Source: Clostridium transplantifaecale
Lineage (GTDB): Bacteria > Bacillota > Clostridia > Lachnospirales > Lachnospiraceae
Direction: 5' to 3'
NCBI RefSeq assembly: GCF_900626075.1
Contig: NZ_UYZY01000003.1
Coordinates: 248,001 to 312,000, forward strand
DNA length: 64,000 nucleotides
Part shown: piece after piece, positions 27,373 to 37,634 of the stretch
Position numbering within the stretch: the first letter of the stretch is position 1
Layout: the number at the start of each line of letters is the position of its first letter
Program-made: the position numbers and the translations under genes
Notes under the pieces: generated by a model
What the model saw: the letters and a program-made list of their open reading frames with translations, nothing else
What the model was told of the DNA's origin: nothing
Database searches by the model: none

Positions 27373-27406
27373 GGATGGGCGGCACAAAAACCGTCCATCC
27401 CTTTTT
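27373..27406. terminator. Terminator between the double-GntR gene and Rrf2
   Basis: GGATGGGCGG and CCGTCCATCC form a 10-bp stem (one G-U), followed on the + strand by CTTTTT. The convergent genes on both sides may share it. No gene is evident in 27175-27492. Confidence 0.7.
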
Positions 27407-27492
27407 GAGCTGTTTATTACCCGCGCCTGGCATAAATCCGGAGGAAAGCCGCAGGAGGTAATGTTAACGTCAGATCGGCTCCTAAACACGCT

Positions 27493-27987
27493 CTAGCGGA
27501 TAGATTTATCCTGCCAATCTTTGATTGATTGTTTTTTTTCGTCTGAAAAATCTTTGTAAACCTCATCCTTCAGCCATGCCAGATTTTTGCCGGACAGATA
27601 AGACCGCATCTGCTCTTCAGCCTCATGCATTACTACTTTAATCAGGCAGGGTTTGCTGCAGTTGCAGGCATCTTTTTCATCAGCAAGAATATTATTTTGC
27701 CGGATCTCTGCGCACTGGAACATATAAGACGGTCCTTCAATCGCTTCCACAATATCCCAAAACGAAATGTTTTGAGCGCGTTTAGCAAGTTCATACCCGC
27801 CCTTTGCTCCCTGGATTGAACGGACGATACCGGCCTTTCTCAGTTTTGTAAAGATCTTGGAGAGATACGTTTCGGATAATTGGTTCAGTTCAGCAAGTTC
27901 TTTGATTCCTACCGTCGTGCCTACAGGCATATCGATCATATAAAAAAGCGAGTGAAACGCATACTCCACACCTTGACTTAATTGCAT
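27493..27987 (-). CDS. Rrf2 family transcriptional regulator
   Basis: This 164-residue protein has the Rrf2 opening QLSQGVEYAFHSLFYM, a winged HTH with ETYLSKIFTKLRKAGIVRS and the GAKGGYELAK wing. Cysteines lie after it (C92, then CNCSKPC at about 108-114), so an iron-sulfur or thiol sensor is possible; the spacing differs from IscR and NsrR as I remember them. AAAGGAG precedes the ATG. It is divergent from the flavin-binding protein at 28126, with similar palindromes at both promoters. Confidence 0.92.
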   Translation of the reverse strand: MQLSQGVEYAFHSLFYMIDMPVGTTVGIKELAELNQLSETYLSKIFTKLRKAGIVRSIQGAKGGYELAKRAQNISFWDIVEAIEGPSYMFQCAEIRQNNILADEKDACNCSKPCLIKVVMHEAEEQMRSYLSGKNLAWLKDEVYKDFSDEKKQSIKDWQDKSIR

Positions 27988-28003
27988 ATAACCACTCCTT
28001 TGC

Positions 28004-28018
28004 AGATAATTTATATCT
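28004..28018. promoter_or_regulatory. Putative Rrf2 operator, Rrf2 side
   Basis: AGATAATTTATATCT is a 15-bp imperfect palindrome located between the Rrf2 gene and its TATAAT (28020-28025 on the minus strand). It has the same half-sites and length as the palindrome at 28086. Confidence 0.6.
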
Positions 28019-28047
28019 ATTATAGCATGATATTTTATTCACATCAA

Positions 28048-28076
28048 TTGACATTTTAAAATTAGTATGATATAGT
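28048..28076 (+). promoter_or_regulatory. Promoter of the flavin-binding protein gene
   Basis: TTGACA (28048-28053), a 17-bp spacer and TATAGT (28071-28076): a near-consensus vegetative promoter. Confidence 0.85.
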
Positions 28077-28085
28077 CTCTATTGT

Positions 28086-28100
28086 AGATAATAGTTATCT
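28086..28100. promoter_or_regulatory. Putative Rrf2 operator, target side
   Basis: AGATAA-TAG-TTATCT is a perfect palindrome 9 bp after the -10 element, well placed to block transcription. Confidence 0.65.
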
Positions 28101-28125
28101 GTAATATATTCAAATGGAGGACTTT

Positions 28126-28497
28126 ATGTTTAATGAATCATTTTTAGAAGTGTTAAAGCACGAGGGAGTTGTTTCCGTAACATCCTGGTCAAATGGAAAT
28201 ACACATGTTGCCAACACTTGGAATAGTTATCTGCACATTACTTCAGATAATAGAATCCTGATTCCGGCGGCCTGGTTCAATAGAACTCAAAAAAATGTTG
28301 ACGTTCAGAACAAAGTTATCATTACCTTCGGCAGTCATGAGGTCCAGGGGAAGATGGGGATGGGAACGGGTTTTGTCGTAGACGGAACAGCTAAATTCCT
28401 CACGGAGGGCGCTGATTTTGACATGATGAAAGAAAAATTTTCTTTCCTGACTCGTGTTTTAGAAATAACACCTGAAAAAGTCAGACAAACAATTTAA
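28126..28497 (+). CDS. Pyridoxamine-5'-phosphate-oxidase-like flavin-binding protein
   Basis: The ATG at 28126 has GGAGG at the correct spacing; an in-frame ATG at 28114 overlaps that site. The 123-residue split-barrel protein resembles FMN-binding members: an opening with VVSVTSWSNGNTHVANTW, then DNRILIPAAWFNRTQKNV and NKVIITFGSHEVQG. It may be an FMN-dependent reductase of small molecules, substrate unknown. It is divergent from the Rrf2 gene, which probably represses it. Confidence 0.85.
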   Translation: MFNESFLEVLKHEGVVSVTSWSNGNTHVANTWNSYLHITSDNRILIPAAWFNRTQKNVDVQNKVIITFGSHEVQGKMGMGTGFVVDGTAKFLTEGADFDMMKEKFSFLTRVLEITPEKVRQTI

Positions 28498-28516
28498 ATT
28501 TGCTATTAAGTTTTGC

Positions 28517-28552
28517 AACCGCTGCGACTGAAGTTTGCGCAGCGGTTTTTTT
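28517..28552 (+). terminator. Terminator of the flavin-binding protein gene
   Basis: AACCGCTGCG pairs with CGCAGCGGTT over an 11-nt loop, followed by T7. Confidence 0.9.
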
Positions 28553-28654
28553 AATTCACAGGAAATTTCGTCCGATGAATTTAAAACGCTGCGTGAGGAT
28601 GCATATGCAAAAAAACTATCCCGTCAACTAGAAAAATAACTTCGTTTAACGACT

Positions 28655-28809
28655 CCTGGAAAAATCATGAAATATTTTTACGAAATGAATGTGGAACCGG
28701 AGGCTCCAAACAGCGGGGACAGAGAGCGTTTTGTGTTATCAAAAGGATACACGGCTCCCGCGTTTATGCGGCGCTGGCGGTGAATTGGGGAAATAATTAC
28801 CTGCTGTAG
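28655..28809 (+). pseudogene. Transketolase N-terminal remnant, frameshifted
   Basis: The codons from 28655 read LEKIMKYFYEMNVEPEAPNS followed by GDRERFVLSKGYTAPAF, which matches transketolase (compare DRDRFVLSKGHASPALYAAL). One base is missing near 28765; in the next frame the match continues as YAALAVNWG before a stop at 28809. Only about 50 residues of the roughly 270-residue N-terminal subunit remain. Just before it (28556-28639) another frame fragment ends LREDAYAKKLSRQLEK; I cannot place it. Confidence 0.7.
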
Positions 28810-29097
28810 TCGTGAAGGAAATAAAAAATAGAGGCAGTGCGAAAAACAGAATAAAAAGATGGTAATATAAAAGCAAAAATATACTGCGATATGTAAAAAG
28901 AGCCGCTATTCCGTAAAATTCTTTATTTATTCAACCTCCTATGATAAGATTAATTCATAATATAAAGAGAATTCAGGGTTATAATTTTTATAAAAAATTA
29001 TAGCCTTAGTTTTATTTTCCAGTTTAGGCTTTATTCATATTAGAGCAAAGAGAATAAGAGGAATTGAATAAATTGATAGAATGGGGAAGTGAAGGGA
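28810..29097. other. AT-rich leader region of the CheB-CheR kinase gene
   Basis: No gene is supported. The stretch is AT-rich with several weak -10-like hexamers. I cannot pick one promoter with confidence. Confidence 0.3.
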
Positions 29098-32000
29098 ATG
29101 GATACAGAGAAGGTTAGTCTGATGGAGACGGCGGAACCATATGGAAAGGATATCCGTTATTTGGTTGGGATTGGCGCATCGGCAGGTGGGGTAGAGGCTT
29201 TACAGGAGCTTTTCAGCCATATGCCGGTAGATACAAACGCCTCATTTATTGTAGTACAGCATTTATCTCCAAACGCAGTCAGCATGATGGATCAGATCTT
29301 AAGGAAGTCCACCGCTATGGAAGTAAAACTGGCGGAGGAAGGGGAGCGGCCCCTGCCTAACCATATCTATCTGAATGTACCAGGCAAAACATTGACAATC
29401 GTTAATGGACACCTTCATCTCGACGCAGCAGAATCCCAAAATCATTTATATTTACCTATTAATATTCTCTTTCAGTCGCTGGCATCGGCCCAGGGGGCTC
29501 ATTCCGCAGCAATAGTCCTGTCGGGAAGCGGCTCGGACGGTTCGGTTGGAATTGGCTCCGTTAAGGAGAGCGGCGGGCTGGTCATTGTGCAGAAGCCGAA
29601 CGAGGCCCAATATGCATCAATGCCGCAGTGCTGCATAACCACCGGGCTGGTGGATCTGGTTCTGGATGTGGCGCAGATTGGGGATGCACTGCAAAGTTAC
29701 CTGAAAAACCCCCATATCAGGGAAATTCATGAAAATACCCAGGACAACCTGGAATTGGCGGAAGATTATGCCCGCATTTTAAACGCAATCAGCCTTTACT
29801 CGGGAATTGACTTCACAAAATATAAAACCAATACGATTTACCGGAGGATTGAACGCCGCATTGCGCTAAACAAATTTCATGGAATGAGTGAATATCTGGA
29901 TTATCTGCTTTCGTTCGAGGAGGAGCGCGAGGCTCTTTACCGGGATCTCCTGATCGGCGTGACCTCTTTTTTCCGGGACGAGGAGGCATTCCGATGTTTG
30001 GGGGAACGCGTGATCATTCCGCTCATCAGAAAGAGAAAACCGATCCGGATCTGGAGTATTGCATGCTCCGCCGGCCAGGAGGCGTACTCTCTTGCAATTC
30101 TTCTTTGCGAATGTATGGACCGGTTGAAAATTAACGTGGATGTTAAAATTTTTGCAACCGATGTGGATCAGACCGCCATTACAACCGCACAAAAGGGAAT
30201 TTATCCCGACAATTTGTTTGACGGAATGGATCAGAACATTATAAACCGCTACTTCGAATCCACAAACGGCGGCTGTATGGTGGGTGAAAAAATCAGGAAA
30301 ATGATTGTATTCGCCAAACATGATATTTTCAAAGATGCGCCGTTTTCGCGTTTGAACCTGATTGTCTGCCGAAACATGTTCATTTATGTAAAGTCGGATG
30401 TGCAGCAGAATACAATAGCGTCGTTCTTTCATCTTCTGGCTGATGATGACAGCTACTTATTTTTAGGAAGCAGTGAATCTGTGGGTGAGTTGGACGATGC
30501 CTATTCATTGATCGATAAGAAATGGAGAATCTATTCTAAAAATAAAAACTATACGGCCAGTGCTTCTTTGACGTATCCGATGATTAATTTAAGCGGTGCG
30601 CTTGCCGTCGAACAGGGAGAGAAGAACAGCTGGGCAGGGGCCATAAAGCGTAAATACCGGCCTTCTGCTATCTCAGACAAGCTGCTGGCGGCCATAGCTG
30701 GGCCGTCCATCCTGATCGACGAGGACCGGAAGGTGATGCAGATTATTCAGGGCGGAGGACAGTATATGAGACTGCAGGATGGACAGTTTGACGGCAGCCT
30801 TGAATCTATTTTCTCCCCAAGCCTCTCCATCCTGATTAACCATCTTCTTACAGATGTGAAAAAATCTTTGGTAACGCGGCTGGAAAAACGCGTGGTGGGA
30901 CTGGCGGATTATCCCAATGAAAGTCTGTTCGTAAGGATTCATTATCTGGATATACCGGAGGGGGAATTTTATCTTCTTCAAATCCAGGCGGAAAAACACA
31001 CAGCTCCGGAGATTATTGTTGATTCGGTGGACCTCCGGGAACTGAAGGATCAGAGAATTCAGGAACTGGAACGCCGGCTTAAAGAGAGCGAATGGAACTT
31101 GAGACTCGCAGTTGAGGAATCAGAATCCCGCAATGAAGAGCTGCAGGCGACCAATGAGGAACTTCTGGCCTCAAACGAAGAGCTGCAGAGTACGAATGAG
31201 GAAATGCAGTCGGTCAATGAGGAACTTTATACAATCAATGCGGAATACCAGAACAAGATCGTTGAACTGACTACAGCAAACGCAGATTTTGACAATCTGC
31301 TTCTCAATGCGGATGTGGGCGCTCTGTACATAGACGGGAACATGTGTATCCGCAAAATAACACCCATCATGCTTCATCATACCAATCTGCGGATTACAGA
31401 TTTGGAACGTCCCGTTACGCAGATTAACTTCCTGGACTCCTACCCGGACTTTATAAAGGATATTACCCGTGTATCGAAGCAGAATGAAATTATTGAAAGA
31501 GAAATTACAGATGATGACAATGTAATATGGCTGGTACGTATCCGCCCCTATTATGATCACAGTAATACGCCTGGGGGTGTTCTGGTTTCCATGTTTGACA
31601 TCACAAAACGGCTGGAGAAAGCAAAATTTGAGCTGAAGAACCTGACCGACAGCATCCCGGGAGGCGTGCTGCGCCTGCGTTTTGATAATGCTCTGATTAT
31701 TGAATATGCCAATGACAGCTTTTTTGACATGGTGGGCTATCATGCCGAGGAGATGCGCCATGATTTCCATAACTGCTTTGACAGGCTTTTGCAGAATGAG
31801 GAGTGGGAGGCATTAGAAACTGAAATCAGGCATGCCGATTCCAACGGCGGAGTTTTAAAGACAGAGTTCCGCTTGCGGCGCAAAGGAGGGAAAAGCCAGT
31901 GGTGTTCCCTTCAGGCCGTTGTGTTCCAGATGGACCGAAGAATCGAGCTTCAATGTATTGTAACCGATATTTCTCTGATCAAGGAATATGAGGAGCAGAT

Positions 32001-33981
32001 GAGACTGGAGCGGGATTATTATAATTCCCTGTATGAGAATGTGGTCTGCGGCATCATGCAGTATGAGATCATGGATGACAGCCTGCGCTGCTGCAGCATG
32101 AATGAGGAGGCGGTGCGTATCCTGGGATTTGCATCGGAAGAGGACTTTAAGCGTCAGTCAAGGCAGACACTTCCGGAACTTACTTTCCCGGAGGATGTGG
32201 AGTATATCCGTAAAAAACTGCTCTCTCTCAAAGATGTGGGTGAGAGCGCCGGCTTTGAACACCGTATCATAAACCGGAAGGACGGGACGCACTGGATTAC
32301 AGGCACGGCGAAAGTCATTCAGACACCGGACGGCCGCAGGCTGATACAGAATACATTTATGGACACAAGCGAGAAAAAGCATGCCCTTGAGGAGGTCGTG
32401 GCAGAGCGTGACCGGTATGATAAACTTTATAAGATGCTTTACCACACGGCTGTATGCGGCATTATCCAGGTGGATATAGAGGGAGAGAAGATCCTGAGCA
32501 CCAACCGTGTTGCATTGGATTTGATTGGGGAGCCAGACAAGAAACAGATAGAGTCTTGCCTTTTCAGCAGGGAGCCGGCAACACAGTATCAGAAAAGCCT
32601 TGCCCGGATTGGAAATTTTATGCGCATGATGAAACAGGCGGGAGAAAAACGTGATATCCGCCTGACGCTTGAGAGGAAGGATCAATCGTCGGTCATTATT
32701 GAAGGTACGGCGAGCAGGATCCTGGAGGATGCAGGAGAGGGGATTATCCAGTTTACATTTATCGATGTAACGGAGCGGGAACGATTAAAGGAAGCTCAGT
32801 TGGATCTTGCGGTCGCGATACAGTCTAATTCTGCAAAAACCAAATTTCTTTCCAAGATGAGCCATGAGATACGGACGCCGATGAACGGAATCATGGGGAT
32901 GATTGATATTGCCAAATTGAATTTGCAGAGCGGAGAGAAGGTATCGGAGTGCCTGGACAAAATGAAACTATCAATGAAACATCTCCAAATGCTCGTGAAT
33001 GATGTGCTGGATATGTCAAAAATTGAGAGCGGAAAGATGGAGGTCAAAGCAGTTCCCTTTAATATACGGGAATTGTTGAGTGAGATTATCGAGGAATACG
33101 GTTTTTCAGCATCAAAAAACAATATCGGTCTTACGCAGGTAACCAGTTTTGACCATGACTCGGTTGTTTCAGATCCTCTGTTTATCCGTGAAATATTGGG
33201 GAATTTAATCAGTAACGCCATCAAATTTTCGGAACCCATGGGAATTGTCGCTTTAACCGCGAAAGAAGAATCTCTGAAGGAGGGGATGTCCCAATATACA
33301 TTCTCTGTCAGGGATAACGGATGCGGGATCAGCGAAGAAAACCAGAAAGTGATTTTTGACGCATTTGAACAGGGCAGCGGCAGTGAAAGCGGAAAGATTC
33401 CCGGTACGGGCCTGGGGCTGTCGATTTGTAAAAACCTGATTGAACTTTTGGGCGGAACACTGAGAGTGGAAAGCACTGTAGGGAACGGATCAGAATTTTT
33501 CTTTACCATTCCGATGAAAATCGCCCATCAGGATGCCGTCGGAAAGGAAGTAAAGCCTCTGCAAAAGTCGGATAAAACCTTTGAGGGAAAGATGATTTTG
33601 CTGGCAGAAGACAATGAGCTGAATGCGGAAATCGCAGAAACACTCCTTTGCAGTTACCATTTCGGGGTGGAGCGCGTTGAAAATGGAGAAGAGGCGGTGA
33701 AGACGTTCCTTGAGAAGCCGGATTACTACTATGATTTAATCCTGATGGATATTCAAATGCCTATTATGGATGGATTGGCCGCTGCGCGAAAGATACGTAC
33801 CAGCAAGCACCGCCAGTCCCTGACCATCCCGATTATTGCTATGAGCGCCAATGCGTTTGGGGAAGATATACAGCGTTCCCTGAGTGCCGGAATGAACGCC
33901 CATACTACCAAGCCTATTGAGATTGAGAAACTTGTAGCGCTGCTTGAAAACTATTTAAAAGAAGCACAGCAGCGTAAATAA
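29098..33981 (+). CDS. CheB-CheR-PAS hybrid histidine kinase (1627 aa)
   Basis: The ATG at 29098 is preceded by GGGGA; a GTG at 29089 is the alternative. The order is: CheB methylesterase (10-195) with the triad S28 in GASAGG, H55 in VVQHL and D147 in GSGSDG; CheR methyltransferase (215-485) with [17 protein letters not shown] and [12 protein letters not shown]; a Glu/Asn-rich coiled coil (about 650-730) with NEELQxxNEE repeats; about four PAS domains (730-1235); HisKA with H1256; HATPase_c; and a receiver domain with D1551. No membrane helix is visible, so it is cytoplasmic. It begins module C. It could link methylation-type adaptation to phosphorelay; substrates are unknown. Confidence 0.93.
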   Translation: MDTEKVSLMETAEPYGKDIRYLVGIGASAGGVEALQELFSHMPVDTNASFIVVQHLSPNAVSMMDQILRKSTAMEVKLAEEGERPLPNHIYLNVPGKTLTIVNGHLHLDAAESQNHLYLPINILFQSLASAQGAHSAAIVLSGSGSDGSVGIGSVKESGGLVIVQKPNEAQYASMPQCCITTGLVDLVLDVAQIGDALQSYLKNPHIREIHENTQDNLELAEDYARILNAISLYSGIDFTKYKTNTIYRRIERRIALNKFHGMSEYLDYLLSFEEEREALYRDLLIGVTSFFRDEEAFRCLGERVIIPLIRKRKPIRIWSIACSAGQEAYSLAILLCECMDRLKINVDVKIFATDVDQTAITTAQKGIYPDNLFDGMDQNIINRYFESTNGGCMVGEKIRKMIVFAKHDIFKDAPFSRLNLIVCRNMFIYVKSDVQQNTIASFFHLLADDDSYLFLGSSESVGELDDAYSLIDKKWRIYSKNKNYTASASLTYPMINLSGALAVEQGEKNSWAGAIKRKYRPSAISDKLLAAIAGPSILIDEDRKVMQIIQGGGQYMRLQDGQFDGSLESIFSPSLSILINHLLTDVKKSLVTRLEKRVVGLADYPNESLFVRIHYLDIPEGEFYLLQIQAEKHTAPEIIVDSVDLRELKDQRIQELERRLKESEWNLRLAVEESESRNEELQATNEELLASNEELQSTNEEMQSVNEELYTINAEYQNKIVELTTANADFDNLLLNADVGALYIDGNMCIRKITPIMLHHTNLRITDLERPVTQINFLDSYPDFIKDITRVSKQNEIIEREITDDDNVIWLVRIRPYYDHSNTPGGVLVSMFDITKRLEKAKFELKNLTDSIPGGVLRLRFDNALIIEYANDSFFDMVGYHAEEMRHDFHNCFDRLLQNEEWEALETEIRHADSNGGVLKTEFRLRRKGGKSQWCSLQAVVFQMDRRIELQCIVTDISLIKEYEEQMRLERDYYNSLYENVVCGIMQYEIMDDSLRCCSMNEEAVRILGFASEEDFKRQSRQTLPELTFPEDVEYIRKKLLSLKDVGESAGFEHRIINRKDGTHWITGTAKVIQTPDGRRLIQNTFMDTSEKKHALEEVVAERDRYDKLYKMLYHTAVCGIIQVDIEGEKILSTNRVALDLIGEPDKKQIESCLFSREPATQYQKSLARIGNFMRMMKQAGEKRDIRLTLERKDQSSVIIEGTASRILEDAGEGIIQFTFIDVTERERLKEAQLDLAVAIQSNSAKTKFLSKMSHEIRTPMNGIMGMIDIAKLNLQSGEKVSECLDKMKLSMKHLQMLVNDVLDMSKIESGKMEVKAVPFNIRELLSEIIEEYGFSASKNNIGLTQVTSFDHDSVVSDPLFIREILGNLISNAIKFSEPMGIVALTAKEESLKEGMSQYTFSVRDNGCGISEENQKVIFDAFEQGSGSESGKIPGTGLGLSICKNLIELLGGTLRVESTVGNGSEFFFTIPMKIAHQDAVGKEVKPLQKSDKTFEGKMILLAEDNELNAEIAETLLCSYHFGVERVENGEEAVKTFLEKPDYYYDLILMDIQMPIMDGLAAARKIRTSKHRQSLTIPIIAMSANAFGEDIQRSLSAGMNAHTTKPIEIEKLVALLENYLKEAQQRK

Positions 33982-34117
33982 CTTTAGCGGCATGTGAATG
34001 CCGCATGATATCAGGGCCTTTGATTTTGAAAACACCAGGACTGCGCCGATTATTGTCCGGACAGCCAATGCCTTCACGGCGTGAAAGCCGATTATCCAGT
34101 ACAGGAAGAGAGAGTAT

Positions 34118-34969
34118 ATGGAACATTTTGACTATAATGTGTGTAAACTATGTTTTGATAAGATGCCAATTGCTTTTACTATCATAGAAATACTTCTGAA
34201 TGATAAACATGAGCCGATCGATTTCATTTTCCGCTATGCAAACCAGGCTCATGCCAGACTGGAGGAAGTGGATTTAGAGAATATGCTGGGACATCGTTTT
34301 TATAAAGAGCTTTTTCCGGAAAAACATGATAAAAAGTGGCTGAGATATTACTATTCATCTGCGTTCCAGGGAAAAAACCACGAACTTCATGAGTACAGCG
34401 CCGAGATAGATAAATACCTGAAAATTATATGTTATCCCTGGCATATCCCGGGATATTGCGCATGTGTCCTGATGGATGAGACAGATTTAGTTGAAGTGCA
34501 GAGACAATTGAATTTTTTGGCGGGGTATGACGCCGCGACCCGGGTCCAAAACAGAAACAGCTATGTTGAGTTTTGCGGTAACCTGGAAAATAACGGAAGC
34601 GTGGGGGTTGTATTTGTTGATGCGAACAACCTGAAACTGACAAACGATACATATGGACATGATATGGGGGACTATCTTCTGCAGCTGATTGTGGAACGTA
34701 TAAACAGCAGGTTTGCTAAGGGGGAGGCTAATATATTCCGTATTGGCGGTGATGAGTTTGTCGTCATACTGAATGGGATCAGCAAAAAGAGCTGCCGGGA
34801 AAAAATCATGGCCCTGCGTCAAGATTTTAAAAACAGCGAATTGGTACATCTGCCGAAGGATTTAGCGGCGGTGGGGTGGAGCTGGACCTCACATCTGTCC
34901 TCTATCGAGGATTTAGTCCGGGAAGCAGATAAAGATATGTATATTGCCAAGCAGATGAGCCGTCAGTAA
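34118..34969 (+). CDS. PAS-GGDEF diguanylate cyclase
   Basis: This is a 283-residue soluble protein. A PAS-like domain (10-120) opens with CFDKMPIAFTIIEILLNDKH and contains FRYANQAHARLEEVD. The GGDEF domain runs from about 135 (YDAATRVQNRNSYVEF) with an intact FRIGGDEF loop and no RxxD site at the usual place. The end of the domain is slightly shortened (VREADKDMYIAKQMS). GGAAGAG lies before the ATG. It sits between two hybrid kinases of module C in the same direction. Confidence 0.9.
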   Translation: MEHFDYNVCKLCFDKMPIAFTIIEILLNDKHEPIDFIFRYANQAHARLEEVDLENMLGHRFYKELFPEKHDKKWLRYYYSSAFQGKNHELHEYSAEIDKYLKIICYPWHIPGYCACVLMDETDLVEVQRQLNFLAGYDAATRVQNRNSYVEFCGNLENNGSVGVVFVDANNLKLTNDTYGHDMGDYLLQLIVERINSRFAKGEANIFRIGGDEFVVILNGISKKSCREKIMALRQDFKNSELVHLPKDLAAVGWSWTSHLSSIEDLVREADKDMYIAKQMSRQ

Positions 34970-35056
34970 ACGGGGATGAACCGGACGGCTGTGAAATGAG
35001 GGTATATGGCAGTGCGGGGTCCCAACTGCGTATTGTCAGAAAAATGGAGAATGTAT

Positions 35057-37630
35057 ATGAAAAGCAAAGTGGGAAGGCACAGATATACTGCGCTTGTTTT
35101 TGGTAATATTCTTATCGCTGTTTTCATACTGGTTCTTTGTGTGGACTATGCTCAAAATGTGCGAAGTGATAAAGAAGGCGCGGCGCGGGAATCTTTTACC
35201 GCAGCCGTGGAATCCACTTCCCAATTATCCTATGGATATATGCGCAGTCTGCAGAACGAATGTGACAGCTGGGCTTCTTACTTAGAGAATCACGGTTACT
35301 CAATGGAAGAGTCCATTGAATATCTGAAGGAAGTAAATATAAACGATAATGTTTCCGTACATATTTTGTATTACGACACTTTATCCGGTTTATCAACAGA
35401 TGCGGGAACTGAAGGGAACAGCGTCGATTATTCGCATGTGGCGGAAGCCTTCACCTACATATTACCTCAAATGGTAAATGGAAGCAGGGGAGAAGGCGCT
35501 ATTTATATTTCCTCCGCGTACATTAATCCGGCGGACGGTGTCAACAGCGTCGGTTTTTGCAGTCTTTTAACGCTCAAGGATGAAAACGGAGAAAATGCGA
35601 AGGCAATTCTTGTAAAGACGATTCCTGTGGAAATACTGCATTCCCAGTGGCTTTTTCCCGGTGCATACCGCGATGCGGAGGTTTCGCTGATTGATATTAA
35701 CGGGCGGTATATCATCAGATCTGATTCAATGAGCGGAGATACCTTCTGGACATTTATTAAACAGAATAATGAGCTGTCATACGTGGATATCGGAGAATTC
35801 CAAAGCGAGTTCCAGAAAAGGGACAGTTATCTGGTTGAATTAAAGGATCAGGCTGGGGAGGCAGCCTACTACGTCAGCGCAAGGATTAGCAACACACCCA
35901 ATTGTACGTTCGTAGGCTATATTCAGTCAGGGGCTCTGGTGAATATGGGATTTGACTGGCATATGCTTTTATATGTGACCGCCGGTTTCTTTCTTATTCT
36001 GCTGCTGGACGGAGGCAGCATCCTGTATATCAACAGCCAGCTCAGGAAGAGCATAGAGGAAACACGGAGAGCCAATATGGCTAAAACCCAGTTCCTCTCC
36101 TCCATGTCGCACGATATCCGTACTCCGATGAATGCTATCATAGGGATGACAGCCATCGCTACGAAACACATTGAGGATCGGGCACAGGTGCTGGACTGCC
36201 TGAATAAAATTGTGTTGGCCGGCAACCATCTGCTTACCCTGGTTAATGATGTGCTGGATATTTCAAAAGTGGAATCGGGCAAAATGGCCTTGCGCCCGGT
36301 AGTGTTTTCACTCTCTGAATTAAGTGCGAACCTTGTGAATATCGTCAGGCCGCAAATTAAGGAAAAGGGACTGGACTTTGACGTCCGCCTCCATCACCTG
36401 AATTACGAGTACTTGTATGCGGACGAACTGCGGGTAAACCAGATCTTCATCAATCTTCTTACCAATGCAGTAAAGTATACGAATCCGGGCGGGAGCATCG
36501 TCCTGGAGCTTGGAGAAGAACCCTTGCCGGAGGACGGCAGTAAGGTGGTTTTGACCTATATGGTTCGCGATACCGGGATAGGCATGTCCCAGGAATTTAT
36601 GAAGAACATGTACCGGACCTTCACCCGGGCGGTTGACAGCCGTATTGACAAGGTACAGGGTACCGGCCTGGGGCTTGCCATTACCAGGCAGATGGTGGAG
36701 CTGATGCACGGCACTATCGACTGTGAGAGCGAGCTGGGGAAAGGAACGAAGTTTACGGTCAGGCTGACACTTTCCATAGCGGAACGAATTACAGATGATT
36801 TAATGCTGCCGCCGATTCGGCTGTTACTTGTAGATGACGACGAGGTGTTCCTCGAAACGGCAGAGGATATGCTGGTTTCCATGGGCGTAAAGGTTGATAT
36901 AGCGGTCAATGGGCGTACAGCCGTTGAAATGGCGGCTGCAGGACATGAAAGCGGCCAGGATTATCCCGTCGTAATCGTGGATTTGATGATGCCGGATATG
37001 GACGGCATTGAGACAACAAGAGCCATCCGGGCCAGGATTGGGGACGAAGTTCCTATCATTATTATCAGCGCATACGACTGGACTGAAATGGAAGACGCCG
37101 CAAAGGAAGCTGGGGCGAACGGGTTTATCAATAAACCAATGTTTAAGTCAGCTGTTTACGAAAAAATGAACGAATTCCTGCATTTTTCAGAGGTGGAAAC
37201 AGAGGCGCCCGATGACAGCGCGGACGGTCTTCAGGGGCTGCATCTCCTGATTGCCGAGGATAATGACCTGAACTGGGAGATCATAGAAGCGCTTCTTAAA
37301 TTCCATGATATTGACTCCGTTAGGGCAGGGAACGGACAAATCTGCGTTGATATTCTGAACCGATCAAAAGCAGGGACATACGATGCCGTCCTGATGGATA
37401 TACAGATGCCTGTCATGGACGGGCGTGAGGCAGCCATGGCGATACGCTCCTTCCGGGATAAAAAGAAACGTGAAATTCCCATCATTGCCATGACAGCGGA
37501 TGCTTTTGCAGAAGACATCCAGTCATGTCTGGAGGCTGGAATGAATGCCCATATTGCAAAGCCGATTGATATGAAAAAGCTGCTCAGGGAGTTGCGGAAC
37601 GCGGGGCTTGCCGATAAAGCGGGAAGGTGA
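35057..37630 (+). CDS. Hybrid histidine kinase with two receiver domains
   Basis: I chose the ATG at 35057 (MKSKVGRHRY) because GGAG stands 7 bp before it; earlier in-frame ATGs at 35006 and 35051 are poorer. The 857 residues are TM1 (12-34), an extracytoplasmic sensor of about 260 residues, TM2 (about 300-320), HisKA with H352 in MSHDIRTPMNA, HATPase_c (440-565), receiver 1 with D642 in IVDLMMPDMDG and receiver 2 with D781 in LMDIQMPVMDG. No HPt. Only 4 bp separate it from the oligopeptide-type binding lipoprotein, a likely ligand-delivery partner. Confidence 0.93.
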   Translation: MKSKVGRHRYTALVFGNILIAVFILVLCVDYAQNVRSDKEGAARESFTAAVESTSQLSYGYMRSLQNECDSWASYLENHGYSMEESIEYLKEVNINDNVSVHILYYDTLSGLSTDAGTEGNSVDYSHVAEAFTYILPQMVNGSRGEGAIYISSAYINPADGVNSVGFCSLLTLKDENGENAKAILVKTIPVEILHSQWLFPGAYRDAEVSLIDINGRYIIRSDSMSGDTFWTFIKQNNELSYVDIGEFQSEFQKRDSYLVELKDQAGEAAYYVSARISNTPNCTFVGYIQSGALVNMGFDWHMLLYVTAGFFLILLLDGGSILYINSQLRKSIEETRRANMAKTQFLSSMSHDIRTPMNAIIGMTAIATKHIEDRAQVLDCLNKIVLAGNHLLTLVNDVLDISKVESGKMALRPVVFSLSELSANLVNIVRPQIKEKGLDFDVRLHHLNYEYLYADELRVNQIFINLLTNAVKYTNPGGSIVLELGEEPLPEDGSKVVLTYMVRDTGIGMSQEFMKNMYRTFTRAVDSRIDKVQGTGLGLAITRQMVELMHGTIDCESELGKGTKFTVRLTLSIAERITDDLMLPPIRLLLVDDDEVFLETAEDMLVSMGVKVDIAVNGRTAVEMAAAGHESGQDYPVVIVDLMMPDMDGIETTRAIRARIGDEVPIIIISAYDWTEMEDAAKEAGANGFINKPMFKSAVYEKMNEFLHFSEVETEAPDDSADGLQGLHLLIAEDNDLNWEIIEALLKFHDIDSVRAGNGQICVDILNRSKAGTYDAVLMDIQMPVMDGREAAMAIRSFRDKKKREIPIIAMTADAFAEDIQSCLEAGMNAHIAKPIDMKKLLRELRNAGLADKAGR

Positions 37631-37634
37631 TTTT

